In this document: piece after piece, positions 5,479 through 12,050 of the stretch
Position numbering within the stretch: the stretch's first letter is position 1
How the letters are laid out: every line of letters begins with the position of its first letter
DNA from: JBIOJM01 sp044450785
GTDB taxonomy: Bacteria > Planctomycetota > Planctomycetia > Isosphaerales > Isosphaeraceae
NCBI GenBank assembly: GCA_044450785.1
Contig: JBIOJM010000314.1
Coordinates: 1-12,050 of the forward strand
Direction of reading: 5' to 3'
DNA: 12,050 bases
The notes under the pieces: generated by a model
What the model saw: the letters and a program-made list of their open reading frames with translations, nothing else
Told to the model about the DNA's origin: nothing
Databases searched by the model: none
Translations under genes and position numbers: made by a program

Positions 5479-7497
5479 ATGACTACTGACACGGAACTGT
5501 GCCGGGACTTCGCCCTCGATGTTGTCCGGCGACTTCGACAGGCGGGTTATCAATCGCTCTGGGCGGGGGGTAGTGTTCGCGACCTGATCCTGGGCCAGAC
5601 ACCGGCGGATTACGACGTCGCGACCGATGCGACGCCGGAGCAGGCCATGCGGGTCTTGCCCTACCCCGCGGTCACGGTCGGGATTTCGTTCGGCGTCGTG
5701 CGGGTTCGCGATCCGCGCCGCCAGGGCGTCGAGGTCGAAGTCGCGACGTTCCGCAGCGACGGCGCCTATGTCGATGGCCGGCGGCCCGAATCGGTCGTCT
5801 TCAGCTCGCCCGAGCTCGACGCCGCCCGGCGCGATTTCACGATCAATGGGATGTTTATGGATCCGCTCACCGGCGAGTTGATCGATTACGTGGGGGGCCT
5901 GGCGGATCTGAAGCAGCACCTCCTCCGGGCCATCGGGGATCCCACGGCCCGGTTCCACGAGGACAAGCTCCGCTTGCTGCGTGCCATCCGGCTGGCTGCG
6001 CGGTTCCAGCTCCAAATCGAGCCGGCGACTCGGGCGGCCCTCCAGTCGATGGCCGGGCAGGTCGTCGGCGTTTCCGCCGAGAGGATCGCCCAGGAGCTGC
6101 GGCGAATGCTCGTCCATCAGACCCGCACGAGCGCCATGAACCTCGCCCTCGACATCGGGCTCGTCGCCGCCATCCTGCCCCCCTTGGTACCGATGAAGGG
6201 GCTCTTCCAGGGCAAGCCCATCCAGCCGGAGGGGGACCTCTGGGACCACACCATGCTGGTCCTCGATCTCTTACCCTCCGAGCCCAGCTTTGCACTCGCG
6301 TTCGCCGCACTCCTGCACGACGCCGGCAAGCCGTCCACCAAGGTGTTCCGCCGAGGCCGGTACCGCTTTCCGAACCACGAACAAGCGGGCGAGCGGATCG
6401 CCGACCGGCTATGCCGCTCCCTGAAACTCTCCAACGCTGAACGCGAACGGATCACCTGGCTCGTCGCCTTCCATCAGTACCTGGGTGAGGCCAGAACGCT
6501 TCGCGAGTCGAAGCTCAAGCGGATCCTGGCGGAACCGGGGATCGACGACCTGCTGGCGCTACACCGTGCCGATGCGCTGGCGTCGACCGGCAACACGGAT
6601 GAGGTCGACTACTGCCGGCATTACCTGAAAGTGCTCCCGGCCGGGCCCGTCAATCCACCTCCGCTGATCACTGGCGACGACCTGGTCCTGCACGGCCTCA
6701 AGCCGGGCGCCCAGTTCGCGATCATTCTCGAAAAGACCCGGGAAGCTCAGCTCGATGGTCAGATCCACAGCAAGAGTGAGGCTCTCGAGTGGGTCGATCA
6801 GCAACTCGCGAGCGGGACGGCGCTCTCCATGTCCCGACCGCTCAACCACGCGGCCGCCGTTCTGATCAGCGGCGGGCTCGACAGCGCCATCCTCTGCGTC
6901 GATCTCCTCCGCGGCTTTTCGCGCGTCGTTCCCCTTTACATTCGCTTCGGACTGTCGTGGGAAGACGCCGAGATGTCCTCGCTGGCTCGTTTCCTCGACG
7001 CGGTCAAGGCTGTGGGGTTGGAGAGCTTGGTCGTTCTCGATGAGCCGATTGCTGACGTGTACGGCGCACACTGGAGCACGAGTGGGACCAGCATCCCCGG
7101 GTCGGATACACCGGACGAAGCCGTATACCTACCCGGTCGCAACCTCTTGCTCACGGTCAAGGCCGCGGTCTGGTGCCGGTTGCACGCGATCGACGTCCTG
7201 GCCCTGGGCTCCCTGGGATCGAACCCGTTCCCGGACAGCACGCCCGATTTCTTTCAGAAGCTCGAGAGCCTGCTGAACCAGGCGATGGGAGGAAGAATAC
7301 GGCTGATTCGTCCGTTCGACCGCCTCAAGAAGACCGACGTGCTGATTCGCGGCAAGGACCTCCCGCTTCACCTGACGTTCTCCTGCATCAACCCGATCGA
7401 GGGCCGTCACTGCGGGACCTGCAACAAGTGCGGGGAACGGAAGAAGGGGTTTCGCGACGCCGGTTTACCGGACCTGACGAGCTATATCGGCTCGTGA
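5479..7497 (+). CDS. CCA-adding-type tRNA nucleotidyltransferase fused to QueC-like domain
   Basis: A single uninterrupted frame of 672 residues with two enzymes. Residues 1 to about 445 are a class II CCA-adding/poly(A) polymerase: the GGSVRD loop (30-35), the catalytic acidic pair Asp44/Asp46 in ADYDVATDA, RRDFTING (117-124) and the FHEDKLRLLRA helix. An HD phosphohydrolase domain follows with His257, His280-Asp281 (LLHDAGKP), His300 and His332. Residues from about 451 form a QueC-like ATP-pyrophosphatase: SGGLDS loop at 464-469, YLPGRN, and a C-terminal zinc site of Cys636, Cys645, Cys648 and Cys651 (HCGTCNKC). QueC makes preQ0 from carboxy-deazaguanine, so both halves act in tRNA maturation. 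An internal ATG at 6829 could start a free QueC-like protein, but no stop separates the halves. ATG 5479 was preferred to GTG 5476 directly before it. TGA is followed in frame by TAG. queD lies 78 bases downstream. Confidence 0.88.
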   Translation: MTTDTELCRDFALDVVRRLRQAGYQSLWAGGSVRDLILGQTPADYDVATDATPEQAMRVLPYPAVTVGISFGVVRVRDPRRQGVEVEVATFRSDGAYVDGRRPESVVFSSPELDAARRDFTINGMFMDPLTGELIDYVGGLADLKQHLLRAIGDPTARFHEDKLRLLRAIRLAARFQLQIEPATRAALQSMAGQVVGVSAERIAQELRRMLVHQTRTSAMNLALDIGLVAAILPPLVPMKGLFQGKPIQPEGDLWDHTMLVLDLLPSEPSFALAFAALLHDAGKPSTKVFRRGRYRFPNHEQAGERIADRLCRSLKLSNAERERITWLVAFHQYLGEARTLRESKLKRILAEPGIDDLLALHRADALASTGNTDEVDYCRHYLKVLPAGPVNPPPLITGDDLVLHGLKPGAQFAIILEKTREAQLDGQIHSKSEALEWVDQQLASGTALSMSRPLNHAAAVLISGGLDSAILCVDLLRGFSRVVPLYIRFGLSWEDAEMSSLARFLDAVKAVGLESLVVLDEPIADVYGAHWSTSGTSIPGSDTPDEAVYLPGRNLLLTVKAAVWCRLHAIDVLALGSLGSNPFPDSTPDFFQKLESLLNQAMGGRIRLIRPFDRLKKTDVLIRGKDLPLHLTFSCINPIEGRHCGTCNKCGERKKGFRDAGLPDLTSYIGS

Positions 7498-7575
7498 TAG
7501 AATCCTTCCCCGTAACGTCTCCGCGTCGTGCGCGCATCTTCAGGACAGTCTCGCTTCCTTAACCAGCAGGCCGCC

Positions 7576-8007
7576 ATGTCTCCCCCCGCCACCACGACCC
7601 ACTTTCGAGTCTCACGAGAAATCGAGTTTTGCTATGGCCACCGCTTGCTGAACTACGACGGCAAGTGCCGTCATCTCCACGGACACAATGGTCGCGCCGT
7701 GATCACGTTGCAAGGGCCCGAGCTCGACTCCAGGGGCATGCTGGTCGATTTCGCCGAGATCAAGCGGAAAGTTCAGCAGTGGATCGACGACAATCTGGAT
7801 CACAACATGCTCCTGAACCGGGACGACCCACTGCTGCCCTCACTGCGGCAGCACGGTGAGCGATTCTTCGTGATGGACTGCAACCCCACCGCGGAGAACA
7901 TCGCCCGGCTGATCCATGAGCATGCCAGGGAAGCCGGTTTGCCGGTCATCGAAGTCGTGCTCTGGGAGACGGAGCATTGTTTCTCGACCTATGCTCGGAC
8001 GACATGA
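7576..8007 (+). CDS. 6-carboxytetrahydropterin synthase QueD
   Basis: A 143-residue protein of the QueD/PTPS family, which converts 7,8-dihydroneopterin triphosphate to 6-carboxy-5,6,7,8-tetrahydropterin, the first dedicated step towards 7-deazaguanines such as queuosine. The zinc ligands are His22 (CYGHRL), His35 and His37 (HLHGHN). The nucleophilic Cys31 lies in YDGKCRHLHGHN, the cysteine spacing expected for QueD. LVDFAEIK, LDHNMLLN with the catalytic His, and WETEHCFSTY with the substrate-binding Glu131 complete the fold. The ATG at 7576 gives the normal family length and has AGCAGG five bases upstream; an in-frame GTG at 7528 would add 16 unconserved residues. It follows the CCA/QueC fusion on the same strand, which supports a shared pathway, and converges on a minus-strand gene 12 bases away. 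Confidence 0.92.
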   Translation: MSPPATTTHFRVSREIEFCYGHRLLNYDGKCRHLHGHNGRAVITLQGPELDSRGMLVDFAEIKRKVQQWIDDNLDHNMLLNRDDPLLPSLRQHGERFFVMDCNPTAENIARLIHEHAREAGLPVIEVVLWETEHCFSTYARTT

Positions 8008-8019
8008 AGCCCGAGTTTG

Positions 8020-8856
8020 TCAGTGGGGGTGATCGTGGCCGTCGCCGGCGGGTTTCGCGGGCACCACGAAGCTCTTTGGTGCGTACGGAAACCGGACGGC
8101 CTCGGCCCACCACTCGTATTGTCGCCCCTTCGGCCTCGCTTTGAGGATTGCCAGCGCGAACTGCCGCGTCTCGGGGAATGCCGGGCTGCCGGGACCGTTC
8201 ACCTCGAGTAAAGCGAGTGCGAAGATCTGTACTTCCAATCCGTGTCCCTCTTCCTCTCCCAAACTCTCGAGCCTGACGAAATCCACGTGTTGGTCTTTCG
8301 ACTTGGTCAGTCGATTCCGGAGCGTGAATAGCTGGGCCAACGGGCCCATACTCTGTTCGAGCCTGCGCCGTTCGTTCGACTGGTTTGCTTCGAACTCTTT
8401 TTGAAGCTGCGCGCTTGTCTTGTCCTTCACCGAATCCGGGTGTGTCGTGTACATGAGCACCTCGCCCATGCTGGGCGAGTTGAGGATCTCCGCATATTTC
8501 CGGGCGAATTTCTCGGCCTGTCGGGACCGGACCAGATACTGCACACCCGTGATCGTTCCCGAAGCGAGTCCGAACACCAATCCCAGCGCAATGCCGGCGT
8601 TGGCCAAACTGCGGCCGGTGAGCATGTCGGGATAATTCCGGATCGTGCGATGAGCCCAGAAACCCAACCCGACGGCCAAGATCGAGAACAGGTAGAAAAT
8701 CGGATCGGCGAACGTGAACACGGCCAACCCGCCACAAACCACACTGAGAATCGCGATCGCGCTGATCGCGCGATAAGTCGGCAACTCGTTTTCGATGGCC
8801 GAGCCGGTTTGTTCGTTGTCGGTGTCGATGATGCTGGCTTTCTGATCGGTCGCCAC
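8020..8856 (-). CDS. DUF4190 domain membrane protein
   Basis: A 278-residue predicted inner-membrane protein. Residues 1-28 are polar and probably cytoplasmic. Hydrophobic segments at about 30-50, 53-68 and 84-105 form a DUF4190-like unit, recognisable by LGFWAHRTIR (64-73) followed by LTGRSLANAGIALGL. The remaining 170 residues are soluble and charged, with a helical stretch rich in Glu, Arg and Gln, and I recognise no domain there. The protein ends in a histidine-rich tail, GDGHDHPH. The start is GTG at 8856, fixed by a strong ribosome binding site seven bases upstream; longer in-frame starts up to 8955 read through that site. DUF4190 has no known biochemical role. The gene converges with queD and is 133 bases from the upstream membrane protein gene. 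Confidence 0.8.
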   Translation of the reverse strand: MATDQKASIIDTDNEQTGSAIENELPTYRAISAIAILSVVCGGLAVFTFADPIFYLFSILAVGLGFWAHRTIRNYPDMLTGRSLANAGIALGLVFGLASGTITGVQYLVRSRQAEKFARKYAEILNSPSMGEVLMYTTHPDSVKDKTSAQLQKEFEANQSNERRRLEQSMGPLAQLFTLRNRLTKSKDQHVDFVRLESLGEEEGHGLEVQIFALALLEVNGPGSPAFPETRQFALAILKARPKGRQYEWWAEAVRFPYAPKSFVVPAKPAGDGHDHPH

Positions 8857-8863
8857 GGATGAG

Positions 8864-8871
8864 CTCCTCCC
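8864..8871 (-). promoter_or_regulatory. Ribosome binding site deciding the GTG start at 8856
   Basis: On the minus strand this reads GGGAGGAG, seven bases before the GTG at 8856. It is the best ribosome binding site in the window and argues against an ATG start further upstream. Confidence 0.7.
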
Positions 8872-8989
8872 GCGGGCAATGCCCCTCGGGATGAATGACA
8901 ATGACGGAATTTGATTAGGGATTAGTCGGCGGACCAGGCACCGTCCGACAACCATCGAAGCTAATCATCGCGGCCTGGGACGTCAAGGA

Positions 8990-9517
8990 TCAGCGCATCG
9001 CCAGGCCGGCCCACCATGCCGGGGAGAGCAACCACGAACAAAATGCCATCCCGACCCAGAATGCGCTGAGGACCCAGCCGGTCACGTTGGTCCAAGACCA
9101 GTTCCAGTTCGCCATTCCGCACTTCCAACCAGCCAGTAGGACCGCAAGGATCATCAGGCCCATCGTTCGGGCGTGCAGCGGCGTCGCCCATTGGATGGTC
9201 CGCCATTGCCCTTGCACGGCACCCTCAATGTCGAAGATCCACACCAGCAGGCCGCCGGTCAACCACATCAACTCGCCCAGGCTCCCCTCGATCGCCCCCG
9301 AGCGAATCAGGATCAGTGGACCGACCAGTGCCAGACAACCCGCCAGCGTCGAGAGGCTGGAGAGCAACTGATAGGGAGGCCAGGTGACCCGACCTCGATG
9401 AATCAGAAGGCCCGCCCCCCAGAGAAACGCGGCAATGACGAGCAGAGCGTTGGCGATCGCGTGATTCGTGGGTGCGGATGGACGGGTTGAATTGGGCATG
9501 GCGCGTTTGAAAGTCAT
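8990..9517 (-). CDS. Trp-rich five-helix membrane protein, unknown function
   Basis: A 175-residue hydrophobic protein with five probable transmembrane helices at about 20-39, 49-71, 81-97, 117-131 and 146-164, joined by short loops. Fifteen residues are tryptophan (over 8%), including an alternating NWNWSW stretch at about 137-142 and a WW pair near the C-terminus. I recognise no family. The reading is supported by a continuous frame, a coherent hydropathy pattern and a consistent orientation with its neighbours. Two starts are possible: ATG 9517 with a weak AGGG upstream, or ATG 9499, which gives 169 residues and has no clear ribosome binding site. It lies between the adaptor gene and the DUF4190 gene on the same strand, with gaps of 161 and 133 bases, so shared transcription is uncertain. 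Confidence 0.72.
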   Translation of the reverse strand: MTFKRAMPNSTRPSAPTNHAIANALLVIAAFLWGAGLLIHRGRVTWPPYQLLSSLSTLAGCLALVGPLILIRSGAIEGSLGELMWLTGGLLVWIFDIEGAVQGQWRTIQWATPLHARTMGLMILAVLLAGWKCGMANWNWSWTNVTGWVLSAFWVGMAFCSWLLSPAWWAGLAMR

Positions 9518-9537
9518 GGGGCCCTGGTCGACTTTCT

Positions 9538-9576
9538 ATTCTCTCCTCGGCCAGCAGAGGAGAATGCTGCGCATTC
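9538..9576 (-). terminator. Two overlapping hairpins downstream of the adaptor gene
   Basis: ATTCTCTCCTC at 9538-9548 pairs with GAGGAGAAT at 9557-9565 with one bulged base. The alternative hairpin 9562-9567/9571-9576 (GAATGC/GCATTC, 3-base loop) shares the middle arm, so only one can form. They lie about 100 bases beyond the stop of the adaptor gene and 20 bases before the next minus-strand start. No T-run follows, so an intrinsic terminator is only a weak suggestion; an attenuator or processing site is as likely. Confidence 0.3.
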
Positions 9577-9678
9577 CTCGTCACCGAGTCTTGCTTCGGC
9601 CCGGCGCACCCCTCGCGATCACCCCGAAATCCGGGCTTCGCTGCAATTCGTTCGCTCCAAACGGCGCGTTCGACCCGA

Positions 9679-11166
9679 TCAGTGCGACGCGGCGACCACG
9701 CTGGGGAACCGGCCCATGCTCGATGGCGGTTCGGCCGAGGTCAGCTCGGCGCGAGCAGGAGGAATCTCCTGGTCCACGTCGTCTTGTGACGGATTGAGGA
9801 CCACCTGCTCACCTTCCGCCAGTCCCTGGGTGACTTCGGCAAGGTCTCGAGTCATCTTTCCCAGCTTCACCTCCCGTCGCTCCAGACCATCTTCGTGGAC
9901 GACGACACACACGTCGTGGCCGTTTTCGATCCGGATCGCCTCCGAGGGAACCGCCAAGACGTTCATCCGCCGCGGCATGGCGATCTCGACCTCGGCGGTC
10001 ATGCCCGGCTTGAGTCCGCCCGGAACGTTCTCCAGCTTGACGATTCCCTCGAAGTACTTGACGTCCGACAGCCAGTTGAACGTGGACATGGGCGCGATCG
10101 ATGTGACGTGGCCCTCGATCCGACGGTTTCCGATCCCTTCGACTTGAACGTTGGCCCGCATGTCTGGAGTGACCTTGTCGACGATCGACTCGTGCAGCAT
10201 CGTCACGACCTCCATGTCGTTGAGGTCTGGGAGGTAAAAGAGCGGCTGCCGCTGCCGCACGGGCAACCCCGGCTCGATGACGATCGCGCGCGCGCTGTTG
10301 TTCGCGTAGATGACGTAGCCGTCGTGCGGAGCGCGAATCGTGCAATTCTCCACTTGTTTCTCGAGCAAGGCGAGCCGTTCACGATGGCGCTGGAGCCGAA
10401 GCTGCTGATAATCCAGGATGGCCCGAGCCCCTTTCACAGCTCCGTTCAACATCATGGTGGTCTTGGGGGCCGTGAACTTCTTGAACAGAGCGTAGGCTGA
10501 CTCTTGTTGCGTCAGAGTCAGGGCGATTTGGTCTTTTCGATACTCCTCCGAGCTGACCGTGGCTGAGGGTATGTAGCCTTTGGCTTTCATGCGGCGGCAC
10601 CAGCTCAACCGGTCGTTTGAACGCTCGAGGTCGGAACGAGCCAGCAAAATAATCCCCTCGAAGTCCTGGGTCGCCTCCTGCATCGTCCCTTCCACGAACT
10701 CCTGGACCGCCAGCCTGGCGATCTCGAGGTTCAGCTCGGCCTGCAGGTGATCGGAGGCCGCGCGTTCGACACTGATCTTCTGCAGACGCAGCAGTTCTTC
10801 GTAATCGGAGGAATCGAGGACCGCCAGCACGTCACCTCGTTTGACGATCGATCCCTCCGGTATCACGCTGAGCAGCACCGAAGCCTCCCCCGCCGCAAGA
10901 CTTTGTCCCCTCACGCCGACTGCGATGTTCTGGAGCTGGCACTCGATGATCGTCCGTTTCGAGCTCTCGACCCGGCCACTCGCGGTCAGTGTGGGAAAGA
11001 GGTCCGCTCTTCGCACGCCGGTGGTGACAAACCGCTCGCCCGGTGACTTCCGAGTGTGCCAGTGCGCCAGGACAAACCCCAAAGCCCCCGTCACAATCGT
11101 CGCGCACGACAAGACGATCAATCGACGTAAAACCCGGGTCGGTAGGGACTTCGTTCGCTGATGCAT
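9679..11166 (-). CDS. HlyD/MacA-type efflux periplasmic adaptor
   Basis: A 495-residue membrane-fusion (adaptor) protein that would link an inner-membrane RND or ABC exporter to the outer envelope. Residues 1-15 are basic and 16-34 form a membrane anchor, followed by periplasmic sequence. The first half-lipoyl motif, PEGSIVKRGDVLAVLD, is at about 103-118. A long helical hairpin rich in Glu, Arg, Leu and Gln spans roughly 122-275. The second half-lipoyl motif, CTIRAPHDGYVIYAN, is at 275-289. A beta-barrel domain (ESIVDKVTPDMRANV, GLKPGMTAEVEI) and a membrane-proximal domain with LAVPSEAI and VTQGLAEGEQVVLNP complete the protein. ATG 11166 has AAGGAA about nine bases upstream. A paralogous adaptor lies directly upstream, but no transporter subunit is in the window, so the substrate is unknown. 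Confidence 0.9.
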   Translation of the reverse strand: MHQRTKSLPTRVLRRLIVLSCATIVTGALGFVLAHWHTRKSPGERFVTTGVRRADLFPTLTASGRVESSKRTIIECQLQNIAVGVRGQSLAAGEASVLLSVIPEGSIVKRGDVLAVLDSSDYEELLRLQKISVERAASDHLQAELNLEIARLAVQEFVEGTMQEATQDFEGIILLARSDLERSNDRLSWCRRMKAKGYIPSATVSSEEYRKDQIALTLTQQESAYALFKKFTAPKTTMMLNGAVKGARAILDYQQLRLQRHRERLALLEKQVENCTIRAPHDGYVIYANNSARAIVIEPGLPVRQRQPLFYLPDLNDMEVVTMLHESIVDKVTPDMRANVQVEGIGNRRIEGHVTSIAPMSTFNWLSDVKYFEGIVKLENVPGGLKPGMTAEVEIAMPRRMNVLAVPSEAIRIENGHDVCVVVHEDGLERREVKLGKMTRDLAEVTQGLAEGEQVVLNPSQDDVDQEIPPARAELTSAEPPSSMGRFPSVVAASH

Positions 11167-11305
11167 GATTTGATTTCCTTACCACAGCCATGCAGACGGT
11201 CGACGTAACCTCACCGCAACGTTTGAGGTTCGGATCGATCTGAACATTCGGGGTAGGATGAGATCACGTCGTTCTTCCGCTCGCCGTGATTCACAGCAAG
11301 CCGGC

Positions 11306-11319
11306 GCCCGCTCTCGGGC
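11306..11319. other. Short GC-rich hairpin between the two adaptor genes
   Basis: GCCCG at 11306-11310 and CGGGC at 11315-11319 form a 5-bp stem with a 4-base loop, about 140 bases beyond the stop of the upstream adaptor gene. No T-run follows on the minus strand. The remainder of the 290-base gap (11167-11456) shows no gene; 11375-11415 is AT-rich and could hold the promoter for the 9679-11166 gene, but I find no convincing box pair. Confidence 0.25.
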
Positions 11320-11456
11320 ACGTGATCGAGGGTCTTCTATTCGTCGATTCCTACTCCCCAACGGGAGCTTAGAACAAAGCCAAACGAAACCTGATTGTAA
11401 AACAATAGTTTGACATCCGCAAGATCAGAGACTTCTGTTCGTATCGCTCGAACGAC

Positions 11457-12050
11457 TCAACGCTGTGCTGCAGCCACGGTATCTCCATCGGCTGTAGCGA
11501 GCGGGTCAACTTGGTCGAAGTTGAATAATGGCTCAACATGCGTGAGTGGAACGGGCGGATTGAGGGCCACGAGCTCGCCTTCTACGAGCCCGCTGGTGAC
11601 TTCGACCAGGTCGATCGTCTCGTGGCCGATTCTCACCTCGCGCCGCTCGAGGCTTTCATCGTGGGCCACGAAGCAAACTTTTTTCCCATGATCGGATTTG
11701 ACTGCTTGATGCGGGATGGCCAGCACGTTTTCCCGAGGCGAGAGCGCGATGTGGACCCGCGTCGTCATGCCGGGCTTGAGCCCCGGCGCGACGGCGTCGA
11801 GCTTGACGACGCTGACGTAAAAGCGGACATCGGTCTCTTCTCCTCTTTGATTGTCGCTTTCCACTCTCTCTCGCTTCGGGATCTGACCTACGGAAACGAC
11901 AACTCCTTCCAGAACCAGTTTGGGCAGCGCTTCGAATCGGACCGCCGCGCGCATGCCGGGACGGACTCTGTCGACGATCGACTCGTTGAGCACCACCTGC
12001 ACTTCCATCTCCGACAGGTCGGGCAGATAGAAGAGCTCTTGTCTCTGCCT
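11457..12050 (-). CDS. Second HlyD/MacA-type adaptor, 5' part outside the window
   Basis: The C-terminal 197 residues of an efflux adaptor whose frame runs open through the right edge. The visible part begins with QELFYLPDLSEMEV, then has the beta-barrel ESIVDRVRPGMRAAV, GLKPGMTTRVHI, LAIPHQAV and VTSGLVEGELVALNP. Each segment matches the adaptor at 9679-11166 in order, so the two are paralogues. This copy has a longer charged loop (about KRERVESDNQRGEE) in the barrel and a different C-terminal tail. The internal ATG at 12008 is not the start, because the upstream codons continue the conserved sequence. The membrane anchor, first lipoyl half and coiled coil must lie beyond 12050. The exporter partner is probably further upstream on the same strand, which is an inference. 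Confidence 0.87.
   Translation of the reverse strand, partial: RQRQELFYLPDLSEMEVQVVLNESIVDRVRPGMRAAVRFEALPKLVLEGVVVSVGQIPKRERVESDNQRGEETDVRFYVSVVKLDAVAPGLKPGMTTRVHIALSPRENVLAIPHQAVKSDHGKKVCFVAHDESLERREVRIGHETIDLVEVTSGLVEGELVALNPPVPLTHVEPLFNFDQVDPLATADGDTVAAAQR

Noticed and set aside
5457..5489. Ten-codon ORF starting in an ATGA overlap with the Uma2 stop and ending inside the fusion gene
   Set aside because: It could couple translation, but it is too short and lacks a ribosome binding site or coding signal of its own.
6829..7497. Separate queC gene starting at ATG 6829
   Set aside because: No stop codon lies between it and the upstream domain, and no clear ribosome binding site precedes the ATG, so one fused gene is the direct reading. 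Internal initiation remains possible.
8401..8862. Plus-strand open frame of 153 codons
   Set aside because: It is antisense to the DUF4190 gene, whose minus-strand frame has membrane helices, a family motif and a strong ribosome binding site.
11410..11415. TTGACA hexamer on the plus strand
   Set aside because: A perfect -35 sequence, but no -10 box follows at the proper distance and no plus-strand gene lies downstream.

Overview
The window is a GC-rich, densely coded stretch of a bacterial chromosome. The gene content suggests a planctomycete, probably of the Isosphaera/Singulisphaera type. The evidence is two Uma2-type (DUF820) nuclease-fold genes, a UDP-sugar pyrophosphorylase of the UAP1/eukaryote-like type, a DUF4190 membrane protein, non-ATG starts and a palindrome-rich intergenic element. 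No 16S or other marker gene is present, so the taxon is an inference.

Layout. Positions 1-404 hold no convincing gene but contain an unusually hairpin-rich element (130-291). It is followed by a plus-strand block from 405 to 8007: a Uma2 protein, a PhnP-like metallo-beta-lactamase-fold hydrolase, a UAP1-type UDP-sugar pyrophosphorylase, a mannose-1-phosphate guanylyltransferase, a second and distinct Uma2 protein, a 672-residue fusion of a CCA-adding-type nucleotidyltransferase (with HD domain) to a QueC-like domain, and a QueD. From 8020 to the right edge everything is on the minus strand: a DUF4190 membrane protein, a Trp-rich five-helix membrane protein, and two tandem paralogous HlyD/MacA-type efflux adaptors, the second cut by the window end.

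How the genes fit together. The two pyrophosphorylases supply nucleotide sugars, UDP-GlcNAc (or a related UDP-sugar) and GDP-mannose, for surface glycans or glycosylation. The fusion protein and QueD make a tRNA-centred pair: QueD makes the 7-deazaguanine precursor, the QueC-like domain should act later in the same route, and the N-terminal half is a tRNA 3'-end nucleotidyltransferase. The minus-strand block is envelope-related. The transporter partners of the adaptors are not in the window.

The observations most worth following are the CCA/QueC fusion, the divergence of its QueC half from canonical QueC, and the 130-291 element with mutually exclusive base pairings. No tRNA, rRNA, CRISPR array, transposase or prophage gene was seen.
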